A DNA stretch of 55,091 bases, taken from assembly GCA_018613035.1 (NCBI GenBank), contig JAGGRA010000079.1, positions 1 to 55,091 of the forward strand, in the 5' to 3' direction. A model generated the notes under the pieces. The model was given only the letters and a program-made list of their open reading frames with translations, searched no databases and had not been told where the DNA came from. Shown here piece after piece: positions 24,655 through 33,154 of this stretch. Both the position numbers and the translations under genes were made by a program. The first letter of the stretch is position 1. Each line of letters starts with the position of its first letter. This DNA is from Pseudomonas sp. ISL-84 (GTDB lineage Bacteria > Bacillota > Bacilli > Bacillales > Cytobacillaceae).

Positions 24655-24748
24655 CGAATAAACTGATGAAGCTGGCGAACAAATAGTAAATCTGGCGAAT
24701 AAACTCTAAAATTATACGAATAAAACTGGAGAATCTGCGAATAAACTT
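24655..24748. repeat. Five-copy tandem repeat with 20-21 bp period (core CGAATAAAC)
   Basis: CGAATAAAC or a one-step variant starts at 24655, 24676, 24696, 24717 and 24738, so the spacing is 21, 20, 21, 21 bases, i.e. two helical turns. Between the cores the sequence is degenerate, with a recurring CTGG. The array sits between the subtilisin terminator and the next gene and is not preceded or followed by cas-like genes. Confidence 0.65.
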
Positions 24749-24880
24749 CTGTTTTTCAAGAACAAATGTGATTTAGCAATATCCCCAAACATTTTCTGCA
24801 CAAAATCCTTCCAAAATTCATTTTTACGGGAATCTATTAATAGAATATAGAAGAATCATATAAAGCAGGGAGACTTAACA

Positions 24881-25669
24881 ATGAATATCCAGCAATATTA
24901 TCGAAAAACAGCTGACATTTCTTTGAATGGCAGTCTGGCAGCACTTGTTCCTCCTTCATTTTTCTTAATATATGCAATTATTGCCGTTCCCCGCACCAAT
25001 TTGTTTCTGATCGTGACTCCTTTTATCATTTATAGTTTTTTCTGCTATCAAACCTATTTACTGAATAAGCAAAGAGCGGAGGAGGTAGTGGAAAGAAGTA
25101 TACTCAGCAGCGGCCATTATGCACAGCCACTGCTTTCGCAGTCTATTACCTTGATTGCTTTTATGCCGGCGCCCTCCCTTAGAATGGTCATCTTTAACTC
25201 AGAAGGAAGGCGATGTGGAGAAATCAGGGATATGAATTTTTGGAAGATCAGATGGTTCTTGCCCTATCTTTTCGATCGTTTTTTTTCTAAAAAGCTGGGC
25301 ATCTTTAATGATGATGACACTCTCGTAGCCATGATTATAATTAAGAGAAACAGAGTTGAAATATTAGATTGCAAAGGTTCAGCAAAGGAAACGATATTTT
25401 TAAAAAAAGAAGGATCAAATTTAATATATATACATAGCAGCGTAAAATACTATATTCCTAAACCGTTCTTCCATACTGATTTGCAAGTTTACAAAGAGGA
25501 CTCCAATAGAATTGCCCGCTTCCGCAAAGGCTGGATGCCACTCGAATGGGGCCAGCGTTTTAAGGATCCCAATACACCAGTGCTTACCTTTGAAGAAGGT
25601 GTCGCTGCAGAAGAAAAAATCAGGATTTACGCCATTTTTGCTTGTATTTTTCATTATCAGAATCATTAA
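24881..25669 (+). CDS. Membrane-anchored protein of unknown function
   Basis: 262 residues: two N-terminal hydrophobic helices (about 17-35 and 38-56) followed by a ~200-residue soluble domain, probably cytoplasmic, rich in beta strands (LRMVIFNSEGRRCGEIRDMN, RVEILDCKGSAKETIFLKKEG). I do not recognise a named family; the NSEG-x-x-CGEIRD segment recalls beta-barrel domains of the LURP/tubby type, but weakly. ATG with GGGAG site. Roughly 100 bases separate it from the thioredoxin-like gene. Confidence 0.65.
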   Translation: MNIQQYYRKTADISLNGSLAALVPPSFFLIYAIIAVPRTNLFLIVTPFIIYSFFCYQTYLLNKQRAEEVVERSILSSGHYAQPLLSQSITLIAFMPAPSLRMVIFNSEGRRCGEIRDMNFWKIRWFLPYLFDRFFSKKLGIFNDDDTLVAMIIIKRNRVEILDCKGSAKETIFLKKEGSNLIYIHSSVKYYIPKPFFHTDLQVYKEDSNRIARFRKGWMPLEWGQRFKDPNTPVLTFEEGVAAEEKIRIYAIFACIFHYQNH

Positions 25670-25768
25670 AAGGCCAAGTGCAGAAAGGTGGATTCCCTAT
25701 TCCCCGTATAGTATGATGGATTTAGCTAACGCACGGGAAAAAATAGTAATCGATATAGAGGTGTCCAG

Positions 25769-26344
25769 ATGAAAAAGTTTTTGCTGGGAGCGGCAGTAAT
25801 TGTCCTATTGCTGTTCATTGTTGATAAAACAATTCTTAAGGATAAAGGGGTAGTAGAACAAGCTGAACAAATGCAAAAGTATAAAAAAATAGAGAATCCA
25901 AAAGAGCTGCCTGTTGGATTGGAGAAAGGAAATCTTGCTCCAGATTTTGATCTGACAGATATGGAAGGCAACCAGGTAAAGCTAAGCGATTTCAGGGGCA
26001 AAGCGGTACTATTGAACTTTTGGGCAAGCTGGTGCCCGCCATGCCGTGCAGAAATGCCTCATATGGAAAAGTTATATAAGAAATATAAAGATGACAATTT
26101 TGATATTGTTGCAGTTAATTTGACCAATACAGAGAAAAACAGCGGTGACGCAGAAAAGTTTGTTGAAGAACTTGGACTAACATTCACCATACCAATGGAT
26201 GAAAAAGGGGTTGTCGGTGCTGATTACGAAGTGCTTGCATACCCTACAAGCTACTTTATCGATTCGGACGGGGTCATTAGAGGAAAGGTTCTTGGAGCAT
26301 TAAATGAGGAATATATGGAAAAGGAAATCACGAAACTTCCATAA
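25769..26344 (+). CDS. Membrane-anchored thiol-disulfide oxidoreductase (TlpA/ResA/StoA-like)
   Basis: 191 residues. One N-terminal membrane anchor (about 3-19), then a TlpA/AhpC-TSA-like thioredoxin fold with the active site WASWCPPCRAEMP (Cys89, Cys92) and cis-Pro in YPTSYFID. CPPC matches StoA/YneN-type proteins rather than CEPC of ResA. It faces the outside and reduces disulfides in secreted substrates such as apocytochromes or spore cortex enzymes; which one cannot be told. No cytochrome biogenesis gene is adjacent. Ends at a bidirectional terminator. Confidence 0.88.
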   Translation: MKKFLLGAAVIVLLLFIVDKTILKDKGVVEQAEQMQKYKKIENPKELPVGLEKGNLAPDFDLTDMEGNQVKLSDFRGKAVLLNFWASWCPPCRAEMPHMEKLYKKYKDDNFDIVAVNLTNTEKNSGDAEKFVEELGLTFTIPMDEKGVVGADYEVLAYPTSYFIDSDGVIRGKVLGALNEEYMEKEITKLP

Positions 26345-26351
26345 CAGTTGG

Positions 26352-26388
26352 AAAAGCCGGAGAGCTGCGAACAGCTTTCCGGCTTTTT
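26352..26388. terminator. Bidirectional terminator between the thioredoxin and ecsC-like genes
   Basis: AAAAGCCGGA-GAGCTG-cgaa-CAGCTT-TCCGGCTTTT, a long stem with T-runs on both strands. Confidence 0.9.
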
Positions 26389-27190
26389 ATTCAGGATTCT
26401 CCTGTTCTAGGCGATGAAGAATGGCTCTTTTACGGTAGAGCAGCATTCCAGCTTCAGCAATATCGTTTACTGCAGAGCGGTTTATGAAAGCTCCAAATAG
26501 AAGCCCGGCAATCGGGACCATTTGAAAAAGCTTTTTCCAGCCAATTTGGTCACGATAGGAAAATACAACCTCTCTCCATCCCTGAAGCTCAGAAACAACC
26601 TCTCTTTTAGGTTCATCTGCATTAGAGCCAAACAAGGAGAGCTGTTGCAAAATGGCCTTCTTGCCAACTATATCAGAGGATATAAATTGTAATATTTTAA
26701 CGATGAACATTCTTTCATTTTTATCAGCAGGATCGAAACCATAACAGATCGCAATGTCCTGCAGGGTTTTAAGCTGGATGCCGAGCAGGAGGGGAATATC
26801 AAGCGTTAGAGTGAAAATGCCTCCGATCCCTGTACTTGCCCCTTGAAATGCTGCAGCTCTTTTCCGGTTGGAAGACAGCCTGGCAGCAGCTTCATCCATT
26901 CTGGCAATCGGCAGGCTTTCGACATCCTTTAACGTATGAATATTTTGATCTGGATAATAATTTTTCAAGGAGGATACTGAGCTAAGATACCTGCCTCCTG
27001 ATTGGATGTATGTGCCTAGTTCATCAATAATTACTCCAACTTTCTTTTGAATGAATTCAGGTGTAAATCTGTCAATGAGTTTGAAAGGAAGCCGCCCAAG
27101 CTTTTCCCAAAACCATAAGTCCCCCTGGCTTTTTTCCCAGTCTTCGCATTTTTTTAACTCGATTCTTAAATGCTCTCTCGTTTCTATCAT
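26387..27190 (-). CDS. EcsC family protein
   Basis: 267 residues. The EcsC domain is recognisable from GIGGIFTLTLDIPLLLGIQLKTLQDIAICYGFDP and the C-terminal ...VPIAGLLFGAFINRSAVNDIAEAGMLLYRKR (helix plus family-typical ending). One central hydrophobic stretch, otherwise helical and soluble. EcsC homologues are found widely in Bacillaceae; molecular function unknown. The gene is isolated from ecsAB. ATG preceded by AAAGGG. Confidence 0.8.
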   Translation of the reverse strand: MIETREHLRIELKKCEDWEKSQGDLWFWEKLGRLPFKLIDRFTPEFIQKKVGVIIDELGTYIQSGGRYLSSVSSLKNYYPDQNIHTLKDVESLPIARMDEAAARLSSNRKRAAAFQGASTGIGGIFTLTLDIPLLLGIQLKTLQDIAICYGFDPADKNERMFIVKILQFISSDIVGKKAILQQLSLFGSNADEPKREVVSELQGWREVVFSYRDQIGWKKLFQMVPIAGLLFGAFINRSAVNDIAEAGMLLYRKRAILHRLEQENPE

Positions 27191-27303
27191 CTATTTACGC
27201 CCTTTCAATTACTTGATAACAATCATACGTACAATGGCCACAAAAGTTTCAATTTATTGAGCCATTTCTCTTTGTATATTCCGATAAATCGTGATAAGAT
27301 TCT

Positions 27304-27309
27304 TATAAT
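27304..27309 (+). promoter_or_regulatory. Probable -10 box of the riboflavin operon
   Basis: TATAAT starts 8 bases ahead of the FMN aptamer; no good -35 is found at 16-18 bases. Confidence 0.4.
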
Positions 27310-27316
27310 AGAATAG

Positions 27317-27720
27317 GATTTCCTTCGGGGCAGGGTGAAATTCCCAACCGGCGGTGATGAGGGTACGCCCTCTTAGTCCGTGACCCGGTTTTGTTATTAG
27401 ACAGTAAGTTTAAGCATTGAGATTCGATTACTGTCTAGCTCCGGCGCCTACCCCCTCGAGGTCACAAGCCAATCCTCTCAAAAGGCAAAGAACGCCTTTC
27501 CGTGAGGCTCGACTTGTGCATGTCAGGGGTGAGCGAGGCGCTTGCGCTTTTCTAATGAAAACGGTGGATTTGGTGAAACTCCAAAGCCGACAGTTAAAGT
27601 CTGGATGGGAGAAGGAATGATTAGAAGTTTGCGTTTAAAATAGTATGATTTCGACGCTTATTTAGTCATGAAATTTTTGCCCCGTATCTCCTTTGATGGT
27701 GTACGGGGTTTTGCCGTTTT
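27317..27720 (+). promoter_or_regulatory. FMN riboswitch (RFN element) with an insertion in its variable arm, plus expression platform
   Basis: The 5' half (27317-27387) has all conserved blocks: CGGGGCAGGGTGAAATTCCC, CCGGCGGTGATGAG, CTTAGTCCGTGACCCGG. The 3' half (27561-27616) has GGTGGATTTGGTGAAA, AAGCCGACAG, AGTCTGGATGGGAGAAGGA. Between them are ~170 bases instead of the usual 10-40: a hairpin TAGACAGTAA / TTACTGTCTA and then the dispersed Bacillus repeat. The terminator GCCCCGTA / TACGGGG plus T-run is at 27679-27720. FMN binding should favour termination ahead of ribD. Confidence 0.93.
27431..27554. repeat. Dispersed Bacillus palindromic repeat inserted in the riboswitch arm
   Basis: CTGTCTAGCTCCGGCGCCTA ... 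GAGCGAGGCGCTTGCGCTTTTC is a repeat type I know from many Bacillus intergenic regions (TAGCTCC-GCGCCTA to AGGCGCTTGCGCTTTTC ends, with internal CACAAG / CTTGTG and AAAGGC / GCCTTT hairpins). Its overall self-complementarity lets it extend the riboswitch's variable stem without breaking the aptamer core. Confidence 0.7.
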
Positions 27721-27775
27721 TAATACTTAAATTGCATTACTGGAGAAATAATAAAGGAAGGAGGCTGAAAATAAA

Positions 27776-28873
27776 GTGCACGATATTGATTATATGAAGT
27801 TGGCAATAAGCTTAGCATCTGCTACGAAAGGGCAAACAAGCCCGAATCCCCAAGTAGGAGCTGTGGTGGTTAAAAATGGTGAAATTTTAGGGATGGGCAC
27901 TCATTTGAAAGCAGGTACCCCCCACGCCGAAGTTCATGCCATTGCGGCAGCTGGTGAAAAGGCCAGAGGAGCTGATATTTATGTTACGCTTGAGCCGTGC
28001 AGCCATTTTGGAAGAACACCGCCGTGTGCTGATTTAATTATTAACTCAGGCATTAAAAAGGTATTTATCGCTTCTGTTGATCCAAATCCGCTTGTGGCGG
28101 GTAAAGGGATCGCCAGGATGCAAGAGGCTGGCATAGAAGTTGTTACCGGTCTTTTACAACAAGAAGCAGACGCTCTTAATGAACCATTTTTTCATTTTAT
28201 AAAAACAAAGACACCATACGTAACGATTAAAGCAGCGTCATCATTTGATGGAAAAACGGCTGCAAAAACAGGTGACAGCAAATGGATTACCTCTCCAGAA
28301 TCCAGGCAGGATGTCCACCGGCTACGGCATGAACATGACGCAATATTGACAGGTGTAAATACCATCATTCACGATAATCCTCTTCTAACCGCCAGGCTGC
28401 CCCGAGGCGGAAAAAATCCCATTCGAATTATATTAGATACAAATTTAAGAATACCGGCTGATGCCAATGTCGTCACAGACCAGACTGTTAAAACGATCAT
28501 TTATACAGGCTCGGAAATAGATGAATCAAAAGCAGAAGCTATCAACAAGTTTGGTGTGGAGATTTTCTCGTTTCCTTCCAAAAATGTTCCTATTAAAGAT
28601 GTGTTAAAAGATTTGGGTGAAAGGAACATAATGGCACTATTTGTTGAGGGTGGATCAGAAGTTCACTATTCGTTTATAAAGAGCAATTTCTTTCAGCAAA
28701 TTATTCTTTATATGGCTCCCAAAATAATTGGTGGAAAGGAAGCAATCCCTTTTGTCGGGGGGAGCGGTGCAGACTTTGTAAAGGACGCACCTGTCCTTGA
28801 ATTTGCAAAAGTTGAAAGGCTAGGCGGTGATCTTAAAATTACGGCGAAACCTCTAAAGGAGGCGAATGATTAA
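27776..28873 (+). CDS. ribD: Bifunctional riboflavin biosynthesis deaminase/reductase RibD
   Basis: 365 residues. N-terminal cytidine-deaminase-like domain with the zinc motif HAEVHAI and PCSHFGRTPPC; C-terminal reductase domain (about 146-360; TIKAASSFDGKTAAKTGDSKWIT, FVEGGSEVHYSF). It catalyses two consecutive steps: deamination of the GTP-derived pyrimidine and NADPH reduction of the ribosyl side chain. GTG start with AAGGAGG at ideal spacing. First gene of the rib operon, controlled by the FMN riboswitch; overlaps ribE by one base. Confidence 0.96.
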   Translation: MHDIDYMKLAISLASATKGQTSPNPQVGAVVVKNGEILGMGTHLKAGTPHAEVHAIAAAGEKARGADIYVTLEPCSHFGRTPPCADLIINSGIKKVFIASVDPNPLVAGKGIARMQEAGIEVVTGLLQQEADALNEPFFHFIKTKTPYVTIKAASSFDGKTAAKTGDSKWITSPESRQDVHRLRHEHDAILTGVNTIIHDNPLLTARLPRGGKNPIRIILDTNLRIPADANVVTDQTVKTIIYTGSEIDESKAEAINKFGVEIFSFPSKNVPIKDVLKDLGERNIMALFVEGGSEVHYSFIKSNFFQQIILYMAPKIIGGKEAIPFVGGSGADFVKDAPVLEFAKVERLGGDLKITAKPLKEAND

Positions 28874-29526
28874 TGTTTACAGGAATTATCGAAGAGCTTG
28901 GCACAGTTAAAAAAGTAGTTCAACAGGGAAAAGCAATGAAACTCACCATTCATGCCTCCAAAATTTTATCCGATCTTCACCTTGGGGACAGTATATCGGT
29001 TAATGGCGTGTGCCTTACAGTAACTGAATATACAAATGACGGATTTTCAGCTGATGTAATGCCCGAGACATTCAAAAGCACTTCACTATCAGCCATAAAA
29101 GAACGCACAAAAGTTAACTTGGAGCGGGCGATGTCAGCCAATGGACGATTTGGCGGTCATTTTGTGACGGGCCATGTAGATGGTACCGGCAAGATACTAA
29201 AAAAATCAGCGAGTGAAAATGCTATCTATATACAGATTTCTGTACCTGCTGCATTGAGCCACTTGCTTATCATGAAAGGGTCTATTGCTGTGGATGGCAT
29301 TTCCCTGACTGTCTTTGGCACTGAGGAGAATACAGTTACGGTATCAATCATCCCGCATACGGCCAGTGAGACGGTTCTAGGCTTCAAAAGCGTGGGAGAT
29401 GTGGTCAATCTTGAGTTTGATATGCTTGCCAAATACCTGTATTCCTTTATGAATAAACAGCAGGAACAAGCCGCGCCAAAAAAAGGAATATCAGAGCAAT
29501 TTTTGCAGGAAAATGGCTTCTTATAA
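28873..29526 (+). CDS. ribE: Riboflavin synthase alpha subunit RibE
   Basis: 217 residues, two homologous lumazine-binding domains: MFTGIIEELG ... SVNGVCLTV, and GGHFVTGHVDGTG ... VAVDGISLTV-type blocks. Catalyses dismutation of two 6,7-dimethyl-8-ribityllumazine to riboflavin and the pyrimidine precursor. TAATG overlap with ribD indicates translational coupling. Works with RibH, whose 60-mer shell can enclose it in Bacillus. Confidence 0.96.
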   Translation: MFTGIIEELGTVKKVVQQGKAMKLTIHASKILSDLHLGDSISVNGVCLTVTEYTNDGFSADVMPETFKSTSLSAIKERTKVNLERAMSANGRFGGHFVTGHVDGTGKILKKSASENAIYIQISVPAALSHLLIMKGSIAVDGISLTVFGTEENTVTVSIIPHTASETVLGFKSVGDVVNLEFDMLAKYLYSFMNKQQEQAAPKKGISEQFLQENGFL

Positions 29527-29556
29527 ATTATTGCAGCAGAAGGAGGGGACAGTGAT

Positions 29557-30750
29557 ATGTTCAGTGAAATTAAAGATGCTATAGAAGATTTAAAAGCAGG
29601 AAAAGTCATTATTGTCTGTGACGATGAAGATAGGGAAAATGAAGGTGACTTTCTGGCTATCGCCGAATATGCAAAGCCTGATACCATCAACTTCATGGCC
29701 AAAGAAGGAAGAGGTTTAATTTGCGCTCCCATAACCGAGGATTTGGCTGAAAAGCTGGAATTGAATCCAATGGTGGAAGTGAATACAGACAGCCATGGAA
29801 CGGCTTTTACTGTTAGCATTGACCATGTTAAAACCACCACAGGAATCAGTGCGTTTGAGCGGGCCTTTACCATAAAAGAAATGCTAGAAGAAGATGCGGC
29901 TCCTTCTGACTTTTCCCGCCCGGGACATATCTTTCCATTAGTAGCGAAAAAAGGCGGAGTATTAAGGCGAGCCGGCCATACTGAGGCTGCGGTCGACCTT
30001 GCCCGTCTTGCTGGTGCTAAGCCAGCCGGGATTATCTGTGAAATCATGAAAGATGATGGAACGATGGCCAGAGTCGATGATCTGGAAAAGGTGGCAGAAA
30101 AGTTCGAGTTGAAAATGATTACTATTCAGCAATTGATAGAATATCGATTGAAGCATGATTCCATTGTGAAAAAAGAGGTGGAAATCCAGCTGCCGACAGA
30201 GTTTGGAGATTTTAGAGCTGTAGGCTATACAAACACTGTTGATGGAAAAGACCATGTTGCTCTGGTTAAGGGAGATATCGATGAGTATGAACCGGTTTTG
30301 CTTAGGGTTCATTCGGAATGCCTAACTGGTGATGTGTTCGGTTCAAACCGCTGTGACTGCGGACCTCAACTTGAAGCGGCCTTAATGCAGATTGAAAAAG
30401 AAGGAAAAGGGATTCTTCTTTATATGAGGCAGGAAGGCCGGGGCATCGGCCTGATTAATAAAATGAAGGCATATAAGCTTCAAGAAGAAGGCTATGATAC
30501 TGTCGAAGCCAATCATAAGCTGGGCTTCAAGGATGACCTCCGTGATTATGGAGTCGGAGCTCAAATTCTTAGAGATTTAGGTGTAAAGAAAATGCGGCTT
30601 TTAACTAATAATCCGCGGAAAATAGCAGGTTTGGGAGGCTATGGACTAGAGGTAGTTGAACGTGTACCGCTGCAAATGCCTGCCAAAACAGAAAATGAAA
30701 ATTACTTAAAAACGAAAAAATCTAAGCTGGGACATTTATTACAATTTTAA
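29557..30750 (+). CDS. ribBA: Bifunctional DHBP synthase / GTP cyclohydrolase II RibBA
   Basis: 397 residues. N-terminal 3,4-dihydroxy-2-butanone-4-phosphate synthase (about 1-200; [32 protein letters not shown]), C-terminal GTP cyclohydrolase II with the zinc Cys set in [18 protein letters not shown] and the catalytic [13 protein letters not shown]. It supplies both precursors of riboflavin. 30 bases downstream of ribE with AGGAGG site. Confidence 0.96.
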   Translation: MFSEIKDAIEDLKAGKVIIVCDDEDRENEGDFLAIAEYAKPDTINFMAKEGRGLICAPITEDLAEKLELNPMVEVNTDSHGTAFTVSIDHVKTTTGISAFERAFTIKEMLEEDAAPSDFSRPGHIFPLVAKKGGVLRRAGHTEAAVDLARLAGAKPAGIICEIMKDDGTMARVDDLEKVAEKFELKMITIQQLIEYRLKHDSIVKKEVEIQLPTEFGDFRAVGYTNTVDGKDHVALVKGDIDEYEPVLLRVHSECLTGDVFGSNRCDCGPQLEAALMQIEKEGKGILLYMRQEGRGIGLINKMKAYKLQEEGYDTVEANHKLGFKDDLRDYGVGAQILRDLGVKKMRLLTNNPRKIAGLGGYGLEVVERVPLQMPAKTENENYLKTKKSKLGHLLQF

Positions 30751-30765
30751 GGGAGCGATGAAGAG

Positions 30766-31236
30766 ATGAAAAAAGTAATTGAAGGACATTTAGTAGGAAC
30801 AGGATTAAAAATGGCGATCGTGGTTTCTCGTTTTAATGAATTTATTACAGGCAAGCTTTTAAGCGGAGCAGAAGATGCGCTCAAGCGCCATGGTGTAAAT
30901 GAAGAAGATGTTACAGTTGTATGGGTTCCGGGAGCATTTGAAATCCCGCTTGCAGCCAAGAAGCTATCAGAATCAGGAAAATATGATGCCGTTATTACAC
31001 TTGGAACTGTTATCCGCGGAGCAACTCCTCACTTTGATTATGTCAGTGGTGAAGTGGCAAAAGGGGTAGCATCAACTGCTATGCAAAGCGGCGTACCTGT
31101 AATCTTCGGTGTCCTAACAACCGACACCATTGAACAGGCGATTGAGCGTGCAGGCACAAAAGCTGGAAATAAAGGATATGAAGCAGCTGTTGGCGCTATT
31201 GAAATGGGCAACTTGTATAAACAACTTGCAGATTAA
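30766..31236 (+). CDS. ribH: 6,7-dimethyl-8-ribityllumazine synthase RibH
   Basis: 156 residues, complete lumazine synthase: [34 protein letters not shown] (with the catalytic His), and [16 protein letters not shown]. Condenses the RibA- and RibB-derived substrates; forms icosahedral capsids in Bacillus. Last gene of the operon; ribT, which often follows in B. subtilis, is absent here. Confidence 0.96.
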   Translation: MKKVIEGHLVGTGLKMAIVVSRFNEFITGKLLSGAEDALKRHGVNEEDVTVVWVPGAFEIPLAAKKLSESGKYDAVITLGTVIRGATPHFDYVSGEVAKGVASTAMQSGVPVIFGVLTTDTIEQAIERAGTKAGNKGYEAAVGAIEMGNLYKQLAD

Positions 31237-31591
31237 TGGGTAGTAATCCCTTGCTGCAAAAAAACGAAGGCTCATTTTGGGAAAAGCTGTTGTAAAAGAT
31301 ATAGCTGTCGCGTTTCATTTTGCGATGAAGCGCTGCCGCAGCTTTCCCTGAGGCGATGTCTGAGTGCCCGTCTTCTGCTAGCTTCAGCTAACTATCTTTG
31401 GGAAAATTTCGACTGAGGAAAGTTCACTTTGTGAATAGACGTCTGACCTTTCTATTGGCAAGATCCATATTTTTTGTTAAAATACTGTCTTGTGGCTCAC
31501 CTGATTTTAAGGCTCCTCTTCAGCATGAAGAGGCCAGCTTATCGGGGAGAGCGGGTAGGGAGAGGGCTAATTGAATAGATAGGTAGTATAT
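31237..31591. other. Intergenic region with leader hairpin before the purine permease gene
   Basis: About 355 bases, no gene. It lacks an obvious rib terminator and any purine riboswitch consensus. A very stable hairpin CCTCTTCA-gca-TGAAGAGG (31515-31533), extended by GGC / GCC, lies ~60 bases before the start codon without a T-run. The preceding ~200 bases look like another dispersed Bacillus repeat, a recollection I cannot verify here. Confidence 0.4.
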
Positions 31592-32890
31592 ATGAATAAG
31601 TGGCTTAACAAGCTTTTTCAGCTAAATTCAAACGGAACAACTGTAAAAAGAGAAGTCATGGCTGGAGCAATAGGCTTTTTTACGATTGTCTATATTATTG
31701 CTGTTAACTCTCTAATTCTCTCAGAAGCAGGAATCCCATTGGAAGCCGCTATTCTGGCAACCATTTTAACATCAGTTGTCGGCTGTCTGATAATGGGCTT
31801 CTGGGCCAACGTTCCGATCCTTCTTGTACCTGGTATGGGGATAAATGCATTATTTTCCTATACGATGGTCCAATCCATGGGTCTTTCCTGGCAGGAAGCA
31901 TTGGCTGTTGTTTTCATTTCGGGTCTTATCTTTGTTTTCGTAGCATTCTCACGTTTTGCAAAGACATTAAGCGAATCCATTCCACAATCACTTAAAGAAG
32001 CGATCACAGTTGGATTGGGTCTTTTCTTAATGCTGATCGGACTTGAAAAAGGCGGTATAGTTGAAAAAGGTACAAACTCCATTATTGCTCTTGGCGAACT
32101 TGGAGATCCGCTGGTGCTCGCAACCATATTAACCTTTTTGCTGGCAATCATATTATTTATGCGCAATGTACCTGGCAACTTTTTGATTACGGTTGTTGCA
32201 GGCACTTTGATTGCATGGGCTTTTGGTCTTATTAATGTGCAAAGCACAGAAGAAAAATCGTTCTCAGTTTCTGATTATATGGAAGTCTTTGGAGCGATGT
32301 CATTTGATAATATTCTTTCCATTACTTTTTGGATTGCTGTATTTTCTTTGACTATGGTTCTTGTATTTGAAAATATCGGATTGGTTCATGGGCATGTAGG
32401 ATTCATTAAAAGACCCGAGCAGTTTTCCCGCGCGTTTCAGGCAAACTCGGTTTCAGCTTTGCTATCCGGTATGTTAGGAACAAGCCCGACTGTTTCGACT
32501 GTTGAAAGTGCAGCCAGCATGGCAGCAGGGGGGCGGACTGGGCTGACTACCGTAACAACAGGTTTGCTGTTTCTGTTATCGGCATTCTTTATCCCGGTCA
32601 TAAAGTTAATTCCAAATAGTGCCATTTCGCCAATTTTAATAATTATTGGCGGTTTAATGCTCCAAAACATCCGTAACCTTGATTTAAAGGATATGAGTGA
32701 AAGTTTCCCGGCTATCTTTATCATCGCCATGATTCCTTTCACATACAGTATCGCAGATGGAATCGCTATTGGGTTTATTCTTTATCCGATACTAAAGATT
32801 TCAATTGGAAGAGCAAAGGAAGTCTCCGTTGCGTTATATGTAATTGCTGCGCTGTTCTTGTTTAACTTTGTTTTTCATGTCATAAGTTAA
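31592..32890 (+). CDS. NCS2-family purine (hypoxanthine/guanine/adenine) permease
   Basis: 432 residues and about 13 hydrophobic segments. AzgA/PbuG/PbuO subgroup features: KREVMAGAIGFFTIVYIIAVN, VPGMGINALFSYT, FENIGLVHGH and the GTSPTVSTVESAASMAAGGRTGLT motif that lines the substrate site. Imports purine bases by proton symport; which base cannot be said. The ribosome binding site is weak (ATAGGTAG). Relatives in B. subtilis are preceded by a guanine riboswitch, not seen here. Confidence 0.9.
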   Translation: MNKWLNKLFQLNSNGTTVKREVMAGAIGFFTIVYIIAVNSLILSEAGIPLEAAILATILTSVVGCLIMGFWANVPILLVPGMGINALFSYTMVQSMGLSWQEALAVVFISGLIFVFVAFSRFAKTLSESIPQSLKEAITVGLGLFLMLIGLEKGGIVEKGTNSIIALGELGDPLVLATILTFLLAIILFMRNVPGNFLITVVAGTLIAWAFGLINVQSTEEKSFSVSDYMEVFGAMSFDNILSITFWIAVFSLTMVLVFENIGLVHGHVGFIKRPEQFSRAFQANSVSALLSGMLGTSPTVSTVESAASMAAGGRTGLTTVTTGLLFLLSAFFIPVIKLIPNSAISPILIIIGGLMLQNIRNLDLKDMSESFPAIFIIAMIPFTYSIADGIAIGFILYPILKISIGRAKEVSVALYVIAALFLFNFVFHVIS

Positions 32891-32896
32891 TATAGT

Positions 32897-32930
32897 AAAA
32901 GGATGCCCGGAAAAGGGTATCCTTTTTTTC
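32897..32930 (+). terminator. Terminator of the purine permease gene
   Basis: AAAAGGATGCCC / GGGTATCCTTTTTTT. Confidence 0.88.
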
Positions 32931-33154
32931 ATATAGGCTATTGGCAATTCTCCTTTTCTTTCATCATCCTTGTTTCAATGCAATCATTCACTAAATGACA
33001 TGATGTGCGCATTTTACCAGTAAAAAAAGAAATGTTTTTTTTGAAAACTTAAAAATTTTTGTTATTTCAACAAGTTTCGACAGACTTATAAAAGTTGTTT
33101 GTATAGAATGAGATTACAAAATACGGCAGTAGTTTAGTTCCCGGAGGTATAAGG

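Noticed and set aside
24655..24748. CRISPR-like array
   Set aside because: The repeat unit is only ~9 conserved bases with ~12-base degenerate gaps, too short for CRISPR, and no cas genes are nearby.
25421..25772. Possible frameshift at the end of the unknown membrane protein (hydrophobic stretch in another frame near 25.6 kb)
   Set aside because: The main frame ends in a plausible charged tail and the alternative frame shows no family similarity that I recognise.
27417..27620. 67-codon frame in the rib leader
   Set aside because: It lies wholly in the riboswitch and its inserted repeat and has no ribosome binding site.
29226..30047. 273-codon minus-strand frame in ribE/ribBA
   Set aside because: It is antisense to two well-supported enzymes, has a low-complexity Ser-rich composition and no ribosome binding site.
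31237..31591. Guanine/adenine riboswitch ahead of the purine permease
   Set aside because: None of the conserved core of the purine aptamer can be found.
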